DNA from: Takifugu bimaculatus
Lineage: Eukaryota > Chordata > Actinopteri > Tetraodontiformes > Tetraodontidae
NCBI GenBank assembly: GCA_004026145.2
Contig: CP034986.1
Coordinates: forward strand, 5,518,421 to 5,582,420
Reading direction: 5' to 3'
Length of the DNA stretch: 64,000 nucleotides
Part shown: positions 50,352-60,789 of the stretch, one piece after another
Layout: every line of letters starts with the position of its first letter
Position numbering within the stretch: position 1 is the first letter of the stretch
Position numbers and translations under genes: made by a program
Notes under the pieces: generated by a model
Told to the model about the DNA's origin: nothing
The model's database searches: none
The model's input: only the letters and a program-made list of their open reading frames with translations

Positions 50352-50689
50352 GTTGGGGAGGTAGAGTTCAAACCACAACCTGCTGTTTTAATACCTTTTT
50401 AGATGATATTTCCCTTGGGTTTCTTTTTTTGTTTTTTTTTTGTTTTTTTACCCTTCCAACAGGAATGCTCGGTTTTCTGTATTTAAGCCTCATAGCTGAC
50501 AACTTTTATAAGTAATTGAGCTTATTATTATTTTAATTCTGGTCCCACACTGACATGCATCAAAATGATAGTTTGAACTTTAAAGTAAAGAAATCTTTTA
50601 AGATCTCCGACTGTTAAATTCATCTTAAAAAAGCAATGAAGATACAGATTCTAACTGAGAAGGTTCTTGTATACTATTCTCAAAACCCT

Positions 50690-50960
50690 CTGGAATAGAA
50701 CCTTATCTGCGCGTGCCTGTTCTCCGGTTAATTCCTGGGGTGAAACTCCCCAGGTGGCGTTGTCGTTAACCGTTCCACCTCTCCCCACCCCGCCACAGAT
50801 ACATGGGATCAAAAAGATTCCCGTGGAGTTCTCAGAAAGCCGGAAAGCCAGGTTTGCTGTTTCTTTTCTGGCTACGTGAAACACTCAAAAAGGACAGCAA
50901 AGAAGCTAACTTCTAAGCTAACCTTGACACCCCCCCCCCCCCACCCCCATTTTCTCCAGT
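50690..50960. repeat. Duplicated leader of unit 1 (pairs with about 56440-56680)
   Basis: Begins ATAGAACCTTATCTGCGCGTG in both places and carries on into copies B and C respectively. It ends in a C-run of variable length. A truncated version precedes copy E from about 62822. Confidence 0.85.
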
Positions 50961-51080
50961 TTGCCGATGATTCAAAGGTTTCTACTTGCTTTTCCTACTG
51001 AAACCCACGTTGACCCAGTGATGTTTGAAGAGAAATGAAACTTAGTTGTAGTTGCACATTGAATGGATGCAGAAAATGAG

Positions 51081-51086
51081 TTTATT
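51081..51086 (-). terminator. Polyadenylation signal of RNase-like copy B
   Basis: TTTATT on the plus strand (AATAAA on the minus), about 190 nt after the stop. The same signal is at 56815-56820 (copy C), 63036-63041 (copy E) and 49647-49652 (copy A), and the surrounding 3' UTR text is shared. Confidence 0.5.
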
Positions 51087-51273
51087 TATGACAGTGAGCA
51101 AAAGCAAAAGAAGCACAAATAGAGCACAATTCTAACAAGACAAGATGACCCTAACATAGCACGACCTCTGCTAGCAGCACCACAGCTCCCTGTTGTTGCC
51201 ATCAGTCTCAAATGCAGCGTTGCATGTGAGCGTAAACACCCAAGAAGACGTTTTCACTCTTTGGGGGTGTAAT

Positions 51274-52016
51274 TTAGGAACAATTCACATTTTCAGGTTT
51301 CTGATTTGTCCATTTTTCATAATGAACAGGGCGACACTTGTTGCTCACTTTGTTACAGGCTAGAACTACTTTGTGATTGCTCCCGGTCACTTTTGTTACA
51401 GTGCATTTCTTGCTTGTTTTTCTTGACTGGACGTCATGCACTCTCATATTTGAGGTGCTGATGCACAGGTTCCCACCGTTCACCACGCGTTTGCCAGAAG
51501 TGCGACAAACTTGACTGACTTGATTCTCATCGGCGTCGATGAAGGACTGAACGCGAGTTCTCCCACACAGGTTTTTCTCCAGCAGGTATCTGGAACCAGA
51601 CACAACGTCTTATTCTTAATCTGATGCTAATGTTTCACACATAGTTTATTCCAGAAACGTGAGGGACAGTTCTGCCACATGGTGGCTCAGACGGCTGCGA
51701 TGAGACGTCAAGTCTTATCGTTACTCCACAAAATCGTCACTCATGAGAAATCTTTACACTTTAGCAAATCAACAAATACAAACTCTTTAGGCCCAGAAGT
51801 TGCTGCCTTTCACTGGTACCTGCGCCATTCTTGCTTATCCGTCCTGTCAAAGATTTTCTTTAGAATGTGTCTGCGGACAAACTCATCGTAATTGTGTTGA
51901 CTGCTTGTGTTCTGACAGGGAACCTTCACGTCGTCGCGCTCGGCCCCGGAAAACTGTCCTTTCCCCTCGTGCACGAGGAGGAAGATGGTGACGATGGTGA
52001 CGAGAGCAAAGTTCAT
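51274..52016 (-). CDS. Secreted RNase A-superfamily-like protein, copy B (intact)
   Basis: Two coding exons, 52016-51820 and 51589-51274, joined AG|GTACCA to TTCCAG|A, give 170 residues. Residues 1-20 form a signal peptide (MNFALVTIVTIFLLVHEGKG). FVRRHIL corresponds to the FxRQH segment with catalytic His12 of RNase A. CGRTRVQSFI sits where RNase A has CKPVNTF, so catalytic Lys41 is absent and two residues are inserted. HKVVLAC matches HIIVAC (Cys110), and PVHYEK matches PVHFD, with catalytic His119. Cysteines for the 40-95 and 58-110 bonds are present; both partners of 26-84 are missing. A non-coding exon ends at 52112 and its intron ends just before the start codon (CCACAG|GCCAGAAAA). Family assignment rests on motif alignment; enzyme activity is doubtful. 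Confidence 0.72.
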
Positions 52017-52161
52017 TTTTCTGGCCTGTGGAAAAAGAAAAACGTCGTTAAACAGAGTTGGTGCTGAAGACGTCCTTCGTCTTCCTCTGCGAGGACGAAC
52101 TTGAAGCTTACGTCTCAGCTGGAAGTCTGAAGAGTCCAGTTCTGCTGAGGACACCAGCAGC

Positions 52162-52169
52162 CTTTTAAA
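52162..52169 (-). promoter_or_regulatory. TATA-like box of RNase-like copy B
   Basis: CCTTTTAA on the plus strand (TTAAAAGG on the minus), about 50 nt before the non-coding exon's donor. It is conserved in copy C at about 57895-57902. Confidence 0.35.
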
Positions 52170-53640
52170 CACCAGTGATGGGGAAGTCACACCAAACTTG
52201 CTAAAGTTTTAACACGTTTAAAACGGTTTCCTGTTTGTTGTTTCCTGTTTTGGAGGTTTGAAGTTGCTCTTTTTTCCTTATTTTTCTGACCGAAAGCCAG
52301 TCCAGAGCCGACGTTCAAATCTGTGAACTTTTCTTCATTTGCACCTTAAATTTACCACATTTTCTTCGTATTTGCATTTTTTATTTGTCAAAGTTAAGCT
52401 CCTATTTGCACATTGACTGGTAGATCTCTGGATGGGAGATGAATGAAGGACAAACGTGGAGCTTCTCTTGATGCTCTGTTGCTAACAGTCCTGGGAGAAG
52501 TCCCACATCCAGGCCTCCTCACCACCGTCACCCTGTCCTCCCATTTATCTTTTCAGTCCTAACTGGAGCTTTGCAAGTGTGAACATGTTAAATGATGCGT
52601 TCCTTCATTGCGTGTTTGATTTTGATCTCCCGCCGTTTTGATTTTTCCTTTTTTCTGCTTTGATTCCGATCCCTCAAATGTTCCCAGGAACAGCAGGGTC
52701 GTACCCAAAGGTGTGAAACTGCTGACTCGTGGGAACGCCACATGTTTGACTCCGACAGGTCTTTGATGCGACACATCTGTCTTTGATGGGGACAGTTTTT
52801 GTCACTTTTCCAGCTGAGTTTTTGCACTCTTGCATGTCGGAGTTTCTGTTTCAGAAACATTTGCAGATATCAACCTTTTCTGTCAGACTCAATCCAAACT
52901 GCACGGAGTAGAATGGAATGTTTTGGTCTTCTTCAGGAGTGTCTCACTGCCTCGGAGCTGAAGAGCTCACCATTAAAGTCCAGCTTAGCAAATATCATGC
53001 TAGCGTGTGCGTGAGGCTCCTGGGGGGATCCATCAGTGTGCGCAGGTGGCGTCGAGTCCGTTCGGCCGCACATCGCTCAATGAATCGAACTCTGTGACAC
53101 GATCTAACGTGCACTTTATTCACGCACAGCCACCGATAAAGAGAGGAAGTTGGGGACGAACTAGGCCGCTCTTTAGTTTTGCCAGTTCTTCTCCCCGATG
53201 TTGAACAGTTTAAGCGACAACAACCCGGCGCAGCATTTTTTTCATGAGTTCTGAAGCCTTTTTGGTTCAGTCGTGCCTAAAATTCTCTAAATCTATTTTA
53301 AATCCTGTTTTATTGATGACTCAATGCTTTCTTTTACTGGTTTTAATGAGAACAAACTTACATTGTGCACAAGTATAATTTGATGCAGTACATTGTCAGG
53401 TAAATTGGTTTTGCACACATGTCTTTGATCTGTCAGTGATTTACACTCTTTGTCATCAATTTTCGATGAAATGTTGAAGACTTTGCTGTCGCTACTGACA
53501 CATTTTAGCATTTTAATGTCCAGATTGTCCAGGACGGACTCTGCTGCCAGCAGAACTGTGAGCTATTGTAGTGAAAATGCAGCTTTGCATACAAGCAGAA
53601 ACACATATTTTCCTTCACTGAGGGTTATTAGAACATTTCA
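52170..53640. repeat. Duplicated spacer, unit 1 (pairs with about 57904-59380)
   Basis: Near-identical to 57904-59380 over its length, differing by scattered substitutions and short indels. Apart from the candidate exon at 53362-53562 it shows no supported gene. Confidence 0.85.
53362..53562 (-). CDS. Candidate exon of an unidentified gene (67 codons), unit-1 copy
   Basis: Open frame of exactly 67 codons between an acceptor-like CACTACAATAG and a strong donor AAT|GTAAGTTT, phase 0 at both ends. The peptide begins LTVLLAAESVLDNLDIKML and has three Cys. A near-identical copy is at 59094-59294. It could be an exon of a small secreted protein, but neighbouring exons were not found and the family is unknown. 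It lies between two RNase-like copies on the same strand. Confidence 0.3.
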
Positions 53641-53690
53641 CCTTTCCAGCTTTCTGATTTGTCCATTTTTGATAATGAACAGTAAAGTAA
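53640..53690 (-). pseudogene. 3' stub of an RNase-like second exon
   Basis: The end of an RNase-like exon 2 (plus strand CTTTCTGATTTGTCCATTTT then GATAATGAACAG) matches 59390-59414 in copy D and breaks off at about 53690, where it joins spacer DNA that elsewhere follows the copy F promoter (60.79 kb). It is the scar of a deletion that removed copies equivalent to D and F from this unit. Confidence 0.65.
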
Positions 53691-54666
53691 AAGTAAAGAA
53701 ATCTTTTAAGATCTCCGACTGTTAAATTCATCTTAAAAAAGCAATGAAGATACAGATTCTAACTGAGAAGGTTCTTGTATACTATTCTCAAAACCTACAT
53801 GAGCACACACATCCTTCTATCTTTGTGAGGACTTTAACCTCCCAACTAAATGCTCAACCCTAACCGTCCACTTCAATACCAGATTGTAGCACTACAACAG
53901 CTCTTTGAACATGTGAAGACCAGACAAAAGTCTTCATTTTCATAGTAGAATGGGTATTTTTGGTTCTCAAATCATAGCATATACAAGAAGACACAACAGA
54001 TGTCACCTTAGATGCTGTCAGTGAGGGAGGAAGCAGATGGAGCCGCTGGTCTGTCGTTGCTGTTTCTCTAACTTACAGACGTAACTAGATAAATACCACA
54101 AATACCACCAGTTGAAATGTTCTCACGTATCGGCTGGCCTCGCTCAAAGGCGTCAAAATGATCACTCTTGTCACACATCTGACCCAGTGGTGACTCACAG
54201 ATGTCTTGAATCCTTTCAAAACACAAATTGGTTACTTTACTGAAAGAGACCAAGAGTGAGCAGTGATACTCGTAATACTCACTAATAATGCTTATAGTGA
54301 TGTGTGGTTTAAGAAATGTTTGATACACATCTTTAAAATCATATTTCATAAAAATGCACCACAAGTTTTGTCTCAAACATCCCAGTAACAAATGATCTAT
54401 ACTCATTTATTGCTTATTAACATCAGACTGGCTCCTTGGTCACCATCTTCTTGAAGTTTCACTCTGTCAATAATAAAAATCTGTTTTTTAAAATAAAAAA
54501 AACATTAAACTGTGAGGCCTTCTTTTCTTGGAAGAGTTGACATCAACCCATCTTTCTGATGTCCGCTGACATTAATGTGCTGAAACTCGCTACCCTAAAG
54601 CGACCCAATGTGATTTCTTAGAACTAGAGTGAGAGTCAGGGAATTGGAGAAATTCTGTACTACTTT
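53690..54666. repeat. Duplicated spacer (pairs with about 60790-61780)
   Basis: Starts with AAGTAAAGAAATCTTTTAAG, also found at 50.58 kb, so three copies of the first about 100 bp exist. It holds a shared minus-strand open frame (54406-54068 and 61515-61177, 112 codons). As the two copies are almost identical, the open frame carries no evidence of selection. Confidence 0.8.
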
Positions 54667-54670
54667 TCAT

Positions 54671-54840
54671 GGGCAGGGTCGTTGGCAGGGTCGTGGGCAG
54701 GGTCGTGGGCAGGGTCGTGGGCAGGGTCGTTGGCAGGGTCGTTGGCAGGGTCGTGGGCAGGGTCGTGGGCAGGGTCGTGGGCAGGGTCGTGGGCAGGGTC
54801 GTGGGCAGGGTCGTTGGCAGGGTCGTTGGCAGGGTCGTTG
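54671..54840. repeat. 12-bp minisatellite GGCAGGGTCGTK, short array
   Basis: About 14 tandem units of GGCAGGGTCGTG or GGCAGGGTCGTT. Every frame is open because the period is a multiple of three and stop-free; this is not evidence of a gene. Confidence 0.95.
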
Positions 54841-55290
54841 GTTCTTGTTAAAGTAGCGAACAGTGAGGTACAGTTGGATGATGAGGTCACTTATTTTGCA
54901 GACTGCATGCCAACTGTGTTGTAGTGTCTGCAGGAAGCTTCGCTGACCATGACCCTTGAAAAATGTGCGTTAGCTAAAGCCGCGATCACATATTTAGGCA
55001 AGTAGGTGAGCCAATGGTGCAATTCTAGCACCATTAAGAAAGGAGAACCTGGCAATGCTGCAGCTCAACATCACAGCCAGATCACAATTCCTCCGTGTTC
55101 TTAGATTATATCCATAACAAGAACCAATGCGTCGGGCCGTTTTGGCCCAAAACTTGATATTAGAGATTCGCCTATCTCAGTGGATAACCACTTCACTTCC
55201 TCCTGTTTTCTCTCCACCAGTACCGATATACAATTTGTGCTTGAACGCACTAAAAAAGATGTACAAGTCGCATCATTTAGCACATCTTTG
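54841..55290. repeat. Duplicated spacer (pairs with about 62356-62822)
   Basis: Sequence after the minisatellite is shared by both units up to the word AGTCGCATCATT. It then continues into unique DNA here (55290-55459), but jumps to pre-copy-E sequence in the second unit. No gene is supported. Confidence 0.8.
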
Positions 55291-55459
55291 CTGCACCAAT
55301 CATCTAAAGACAATTGTTGCTCCCTCTCTGTGATGAATTTGTGGTGTCCATATGTGCATTCAGCTTTCACCCTTTTTGGCTGCTTGTTGGCAACATCCAG
55401 ATCTTTGTGTACCTGATAATCATCTATATCACAGGTAAGCTACACGCTTCTCTTGGATA

Positions 55460-56439
55460 TGTGGCAGGGCGTGGCCTGCCCTCCTGAACAGGTGCCATAT
55501 GGAGGTAGTGCCTTAATTGGTGGGTGGGGAGAAAAGGTTTATATAAGGCACTGCCTCCAGCTGGCTTCAGTTGATTTCCCCCTTCGACGAAGGTGTGGCG
55601 TGGTTGCAGCTTATCTGGGCTGTTCGACCAACTGAACCTGTCCCAGAGTAAGCATGCTGTCTGGCAGCGCCAAGAAGGTTGGTGCTTCCTCCCGCCATCC
55701 TTCCGTCCAGAGTGCTTTGCCATAAGGGCGTGCGCGCTAGTTGGCACTGGGCAGTTGGCTGCCGGCTGGTGTCAGTGGGTCGCGATGCCCCAGCGGGAAC
55801 CCCTCATGGAGTAGATTACCTCGCTTACTGGACCCACTGCTGCTTTGGCTCGGTGCTTTGGTTCGGGATTCTCTCTCGTTCTCTCTCGCTCTCTCCCTCT
55901 CCCCTCGCTCCCCTTTGCTCGGAGAAACGGCGCTGAGACGCGGTGGTGCCGCCGAGGCGACCACGGAGCTTTTGCCTAAATTTTAGACTCTTAACAGTGT
56001 GTAAATTGTATCAATTTACATTTACTTTTTTAGGTTTTGTTGCTTTTCCTTTCTTGGTTGACGTTGTGTTCTTTTAGACGACCTGGTCACCATTTATTTG
56101 CCTGTCTGTGTGAGGTGTGTGTGCGCTCGTCGCGTCTGATTGTTTATCATTGTAAATTTAATTGTTCTCTTTTCTTTGTCGTCAGGTGCTGCGGGCCACG
56201 GCGGGGACCCAACCCCTGGTGGAGGGCGTTTTCCTCACCCCTCGTGTGTAGTTTTGTTTGCAGTAGCACGGGTGTTTTTAGTTTGTTTATCTCCCCTAAT
56301 TGAGTTTTACCTGCCGGTGGGGCCCCAGCCCTGTCCACCCATTATGTTTGACTTTTGTACAGCCGAGTTATTTTTTGTTGAGTATTGGATTTAATAAAAT
56401 TGTAGTGCCTAACCCTCAATCCTGTCTCTGCCTCTGTCA
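55460..56439 (+). mobile_element. Solo-LTR-like insertion
   Basis: A 980-bp segment absent from the sister units, starting TGTGGCAGGGCG and ending CCTCTGTCA (TG...CA ends). It has an internal TATATAA at 55540-55546 and an AATAAA at 56393-56398, the layout of a long terminal repeat (promoter then poly(A) signal). No internal retroviral-type coding region flanks it, so a solo LTR is inferred. A clean target-site duplication was not found, which leaves other element classes possible. Confidence 0.45.
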
Positions 56440-57007
56440 TAGAACCTTATCTGCGCGTGCCTGTTCTCCGGTTAATTCCTGGGGTGAAACTCCCCAGGTG
56501 GCACCGTTCCACCTCTCCCCACCCCGCCACAGATACATGGCATCAAAAAGATTCCCGTGGAGTTCTCAGAAAGCCGGAAAGCCAGGTTTGCTGTTTCTTT
56601 TCTGGCAACGTGAAACACTCAGAAAAAGGAGAGCAAAGAAGCTAACTTCTAAGCTAACCTTGACACCCCCCCCACCACCCCCATTTTCTCCAGTTTGCCG
56701 ATGATTCAAAGGTTTCTACTTGCTTTTCCTACTGAAACCCACGTTGACCCAATGATGTTTGAAGAGAAATGAAACTTAGTTGTAGTTGCACATTGAATGG
56801 ATGCAGAAAATGAGTTTATTTATGACAGTGAGCAAAAGCAAAATAAGCACAAATAGAGCACAATTCTAACAAGACAGGATGATGCTAACAAAGCACGACC
56901 TCTGCTAGCAGCACCACAGCTCCCTGTTGTTGCCATCAGTCTCAAATGCAGCGTTGCATGTGAGCATAAACACCCAAGAAGACGTTTTCACTCTTTGGGG
57001 GTGTAAT

Positions 57008-57750
57008 TTAGGAACAATTCACATTTTCAGGTGTCTGATTTTTCCATTTTTCGTAATGAACAGGGAGACACTTGTTGCTCACTTTGTTACAGGCTAGAAC
57101 TACTTTGTGATTGCTCCCGGTCACTTTTGTTACAGAGCATTTCTTGCTTGTTTTTTGTGACTCGACGTCATACAATTTCATATTTGAGGTGCTGATGCAC
57201 AGGTTCCCACCGTTCACCACGCGTTTGCCAGAAGTGCGACAAACTTGACTGACTTGATTCTCATCGGCGTCGATGAAGGACTGAACGGGAGTTCTCCCAC
57301 ACAGGTTTTTCTCCTCCAGGTATCTGGAACCAGACACAACGTCTTATTCTTAATCTGATGCTAACGTTTCACACATAGTTTATTCCAGAAACGTGAGGGA
57401 CAGTTCTGCCACATGGTGGCTCAGACGGCTGCGATGAGACGTCAAGTCTTATCGTTACTCCACAAAATCGTCACTCATGAGAAATCTTTACACTTTAGCA
57501 AATCAACAAATACAAACTCTTTAGGCCAAGAAGTTGCTGCTTTTCAGTGGTACCTGCGCCATTGTTGCTCATCCGTCCTGTTAAAGCTCTTGTTTAGAAT
57601 GTGTCTGCGGACAAACTCATCGTAATTGTGTTGACTGCTTTTGTCCTGACAGGGAACCTTCACGTCGTCGCGCTCGGCCCCAGAAAACTGTCCTTTCCCC
57701 TCGTGCACGAGGAGGAAGATGGTGACGATGGTGACGAGAGCAAAGTTCAT
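57008..57750 (-). CDS. Secreted RNase A-superfamily-like protein, copy C (intact)
   Basis: Exons 57750-57554 and 57323-57008 give 170 residues with the same splice sites as copy B. It has the same signal peptide, FVRRHILNKSF (His12-equivalent), CGRTPVQSFI at the Lys41 position, NLCISTSNM, HKVVLAC and KCLPVHYEK (His119-equivalent). It is very similar to copy B, with differences concentrated in the mature protein (for example the RPVHYEK/LPVHYEK and MRVHDV/MKLYDV positions). The non-coding exon and TATA-like box of copy B are conserved upstream. A very recent duplicate, probably functional as a secreted protein; catalysis uncertain for lack of Lys41. Confidence 0.72.
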
Positions 57751-59093
57751 TTTTCTGGCCTGTGGAAAAAGAAAAACATCGTTAAACAGAGTTGGTGCTG
57801 ACGACGTCCTTCGTCTTCCTCTGCGAGGACGAACTTGAAGCTTACGTCTCAGCTGGAAGTCTGAAGAGTCCAGTTCTGCTGAGGACACCAGCAGCCTTTT
57901 AAACACCAGTGATGGGGAAGTCACACCAAACTTGCTAAAGTTTTAACACGTTTAAAACGGTTTCCTGTTTGTTGTTTCCTGTTTTGGAGGTTTGGAGTTG
58001 CTCTTTTTCCCTTATTTTTCTGACCGAAAGCCAGTCCAGAGCCGACATTCAAATCTGGGAACTTTTCTTCATTTGCACCTTAAATTTACCACATTTTCTT
58101 CGTATTTGCATTTTTATTTGTCAAAGTTAAGCTCCTATTTGCACATTGACTGGTAGATCTCTGGATGGGGTATGAATGAAGGACAATCGTGGAGCTTCTC
58201 TTGATGCTCCGTTGCTAACAGTCCTGGGAGAAGTCCCACATCCAGGCCTCCTCACCACCGTCACCCTGTCCTCCCATTTATCTTTTCAGTCCTAACTGGA
58301 GCTTTGCAAGTGTGAACATGTTATATGATGTGTTCCTTCATTGTGTGTTTGATTTTGATCTCCCGCCGTTTTGATTTTTCCTTTTTTCTGCTTTGATTCC
58401 GATCCCTCAAATGTTCCCAGGAACAGCAGGGTCGTACCCAAAGGTGTGAAACTGCTGACTCGTGGGAACGCCTCATGTTTGACTCTGACAGGTCTTTGAT
58501 GCGACACATCTGTCTTTGATGGGGACAGTTTTTGTCACTTTTCCAGCTGAGTTTTTGCACTCTTGTATGTCGGAGTTTCTGTTTCAGAAACATTTGCAGA
58601 TATCAACCTTTTCTGTCAGACTCAATCCAAACTGCACGGAGTAGAATGGAATGTTTTGGTCTCCTTCAGGAGTGTCTCACTGCCTCGGAGCTGAAGAGCT
58701 CACCATTAAAGTCCAGCTTAGCAAATATCATGCTAGCGTGTGCGTGAGGCTCCCGGGGGGATCCATCAGTGTGTGCAGGTGGCGTCGAGTCCGTTCGGCC
58801 GCACATCGCTGAATGAATCGAACTCTGTGACACGATCTAACGTGCACTTTATTCACGCACAGCCACCGATAAAGAGAGGAAGTTGGGGACGAACTTGGCC
58901 GCTCTTTAGTTTTGCCAGTTCTTCTCCCCGATGTTGAACAGTTTAAGCGACAAAAACCTGGCGCAGAATTTTTTCATGAGTTCTGGAGCCTTTTTGGTTC
59001 AGTCGTGCCTAAAATTCTCTAAATCTGTTTTAAATCCTGTTTTATTGATGACTCAATGCTTTCTTTTACTGGTTTTAATGAGAACAAACTTAC

Positions 59094-59294
59094 ATTGTGC
59101 ACAAGTATAATTTGATGCAGTACATTGTCAGGTAAATTGGTTTTGCACACGTGTCTTTGATCTGTCAGTGATTTACACTCTTTGTCATCAATTTTCAATG
59201 AAATGTTGAAGACTTTGCTGTCGCTACTGACACGTTTTAGCATTTTAATGTCCAGATTGTCCAGGACGGACTCTGCTGCCAGCAGAACTGTGAG
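59094..59294 (-). CDS. Candidate exon of an unidentified gene (67 codons), unit-2 copy
   Basis: Counterpart of 53362-53562 with the same acceptor-like and donor sites and an open frame of the same length. At least two residues differ (KMLKR for KMLKC; SLKIDD for SSKIDD); one loses a Cys, which argues against strong constraint. Confidence 0.28.
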
Positions 59295-59373
59295 CTATTG
59301 TAGTGAAAATGCAGCTTTGCATACAAGCAGAAACACATATTTTCCTTCACTGAGGGTTATTAGAACATTTCAC

Positions 59374-59903
59374 CTATCTAGCTTTCTGATTTGTCCATTT
59401 TTGATAATGAACAGGGAAACACTGATCCTTTACTTTGTTACAGGCTAGAACTACTTTGCCATTTCTCTCCCTCAACATTATAATATAACAGTTCTCATTT
59501 ATTCGGAGTGATATTATATCATACACTTTCATATCTGAGTTGCTGATGCACAGGTTCCTGCCATTCTCCACGCGCTTGCCAGCAGTGCGACAAACTTCAC
59601 TGACATCACTCTCCTTGGCCTCGATGAACGACTGGACGAAGGTTCTCCCACATAGATTTTTGTTCAGCAGGTATCTGGAACAGACACACAAAGTTGAGTG
59701 TGGTTTTATTACATGTTCATCCCTCCCATTAACACATTTAGTAAAAATACAAATTCTGGGTTCAAGCTGCTGCTTTTTCACTGGTACCTGCTCCATTGTT
59801 CCTTATCCTTCCTGTCAAAGCTCTCGTTTAGAACGTGTCTGTTGACGAACTGTTCGTAATTGGATATGTTGCTTTTCTCCTGACAGGGAACCTTCACGTC
59901 TGC
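59374..59903 (-). pseudogene. RNase A-like gene copy D, 5' part replaced by copy F 3' flank
   Basis: The second exon 59674-59374 is open and diverged (CGRTFVQSFI, NLCISNSDM, KVVLAC, CFPVHYQK). The first coding exon survives only from DVKVPC onward (59903-59788) and includes FVNRHVLNESF with the His12-equivalent and an intact donor. Upstream, the sequence changes at about 59901 into DNA that is 3' UTR in copy A (plus strand GCAAGCAGAAACGCC). So it has no signal peptide or start codon of its own. The junction happens to read TTTCTGCTTGCAG|GCAGAC, a good splice acceptor in the right phase, so inclusion in a transcript started at copy F is conceivable. Confidence 0.6.
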
Positions 59904-59936
59904 CTGCAAGCAGAAACGCCTAATAAGATGTTTTCA

Positions 59937-60392
59937 TTAATTGATGGGTCGATTGTTGCTACAGTTTTCATCTCCTGCTGTTTGACTCTTACATTTTTCA
60001 TAATAAACAGGGAGGCGCTTGTTACCTACTTTCTCACAGGCCAGAACTACTTTGTGACGACGCACGGTCACATTTTTGACAGAGCATTCTGACACAACGT
60101 CGTATATTTTCATTTCTGACTTGCTGATGCACAGGTTGCCACCGCCCACCACCCGGCTGCCGGCAGTGCCACAAACTTGGACGACCTGAGCCTCGGTGGC
60201 CTGGATGAAGGACTGCACCGGAACCCTGCCACACAGGCCTTTCTTTACCAGGTAGCTGTAACCAGGGTCTCCAGGGTTCTCCTGCTGGCAGGGCTGAGGG
60301 TTGGTGACGCCAGGATCCGCCCAGGAAACGCTGCCCTTTCCCTCACAGATGAGGAGGGAAACGGCGAAGGCGGTGAGGAGAGCAACGTTCAT
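59937..60392 (-). CDS. RNase A-superfamily-like protein, copy F, fused single exon lacking catalytic residues
   Basis: One uninterrupted frame of 151 residues: signal peptide (MNVALLTAFAVSLLICEGKG), a short linker with QPCQQENPGDPG, then directly the second-exon part (SYLVKKGLCGRVPVQSFI to the end). In its relatives an intron and about 30 residues bearing the His12-equivalent lie between these parts. Here a deletion joins the first exon to the last bases of the intron (CCTGGTTACAG), which are now coding. The His119-equivalent is Tyr (LPVYYEK) and a Cys in NKC is Arg. Lys41 is absent as in all copies. The product is predicted to be secreted but catalytically dead. A non-coding exon with donor AACG|GTGAGAGG, an intron acceptor TTTTTCAG|CC and a TATA box lie upstream. 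It could be a young pseudogene with an open frame. Confidence 0.6.
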   Translation of the reverse strand: MNVALLTAFAVSLLICEGKGSVSWADPGVTNPQPCQQENPGDPGYSYLVKKGLCGRVPVQSFIQATEAQVVQVCGTAGSRVVGGGNLCISKSEMKIYDVVSECSVKNVTVRRHKVVLACEKVGNKRLPVYYEKCKSQTAGDENCSNNRPIN

Positions 60393-60556
60393 CGTTCAGG
60401 ACCAAAGGCTGAAAAACGAGAGAGCGGCGTTACGCAAGTCGTTAAAACATTTGAATCGATGGTGCAGAAATCTGCTGCTTCCTCTCACCGTTTTCTTGGA
60501 GTTGCTGCTGTTGTCTCAGACGTCTGTGAAACTGATGTGCTGAGAAAAACAGCAAC

Positions 60557-60564
60557 CTTTTATA
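60557..60564 (-). promoter_or_regulatory. TATA box of RNase-like copy F
   Basis: CTTTTATA on the plus strand (TATAAAAG on the minus), upstream of the non-coding first exon; matches copy A at 50344-50351. Confidence 0.5.
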
Positions 60565-60789
60565 GTTGGGGAGGTAGAGTTCAAACCACAACCCGCTGTT
60601 TTAATACCTTTTTAGGTGATATTTCCCTTGGGTTTATTTTTTTATTTTTTGGGTTTTTTTTTACCCTTCCAACAGGAATGCTCGGTTTTCTGTATTTAAG
60701 CCTCATAGCTGACAACTTTTATAAGTAATTTAGCTTATTATTTTAATTCTGGTCCCACACTGACATGCATCAAAATGATAGTTTGAGCT

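Noticed and set aside
54068..54406. 112-codon minus-strand open frame shared with 61177-61515
   Set aside because: Its conservation only reflects recent duplication of the whole spacer; no signal peptide, family motif or splice context is seen.
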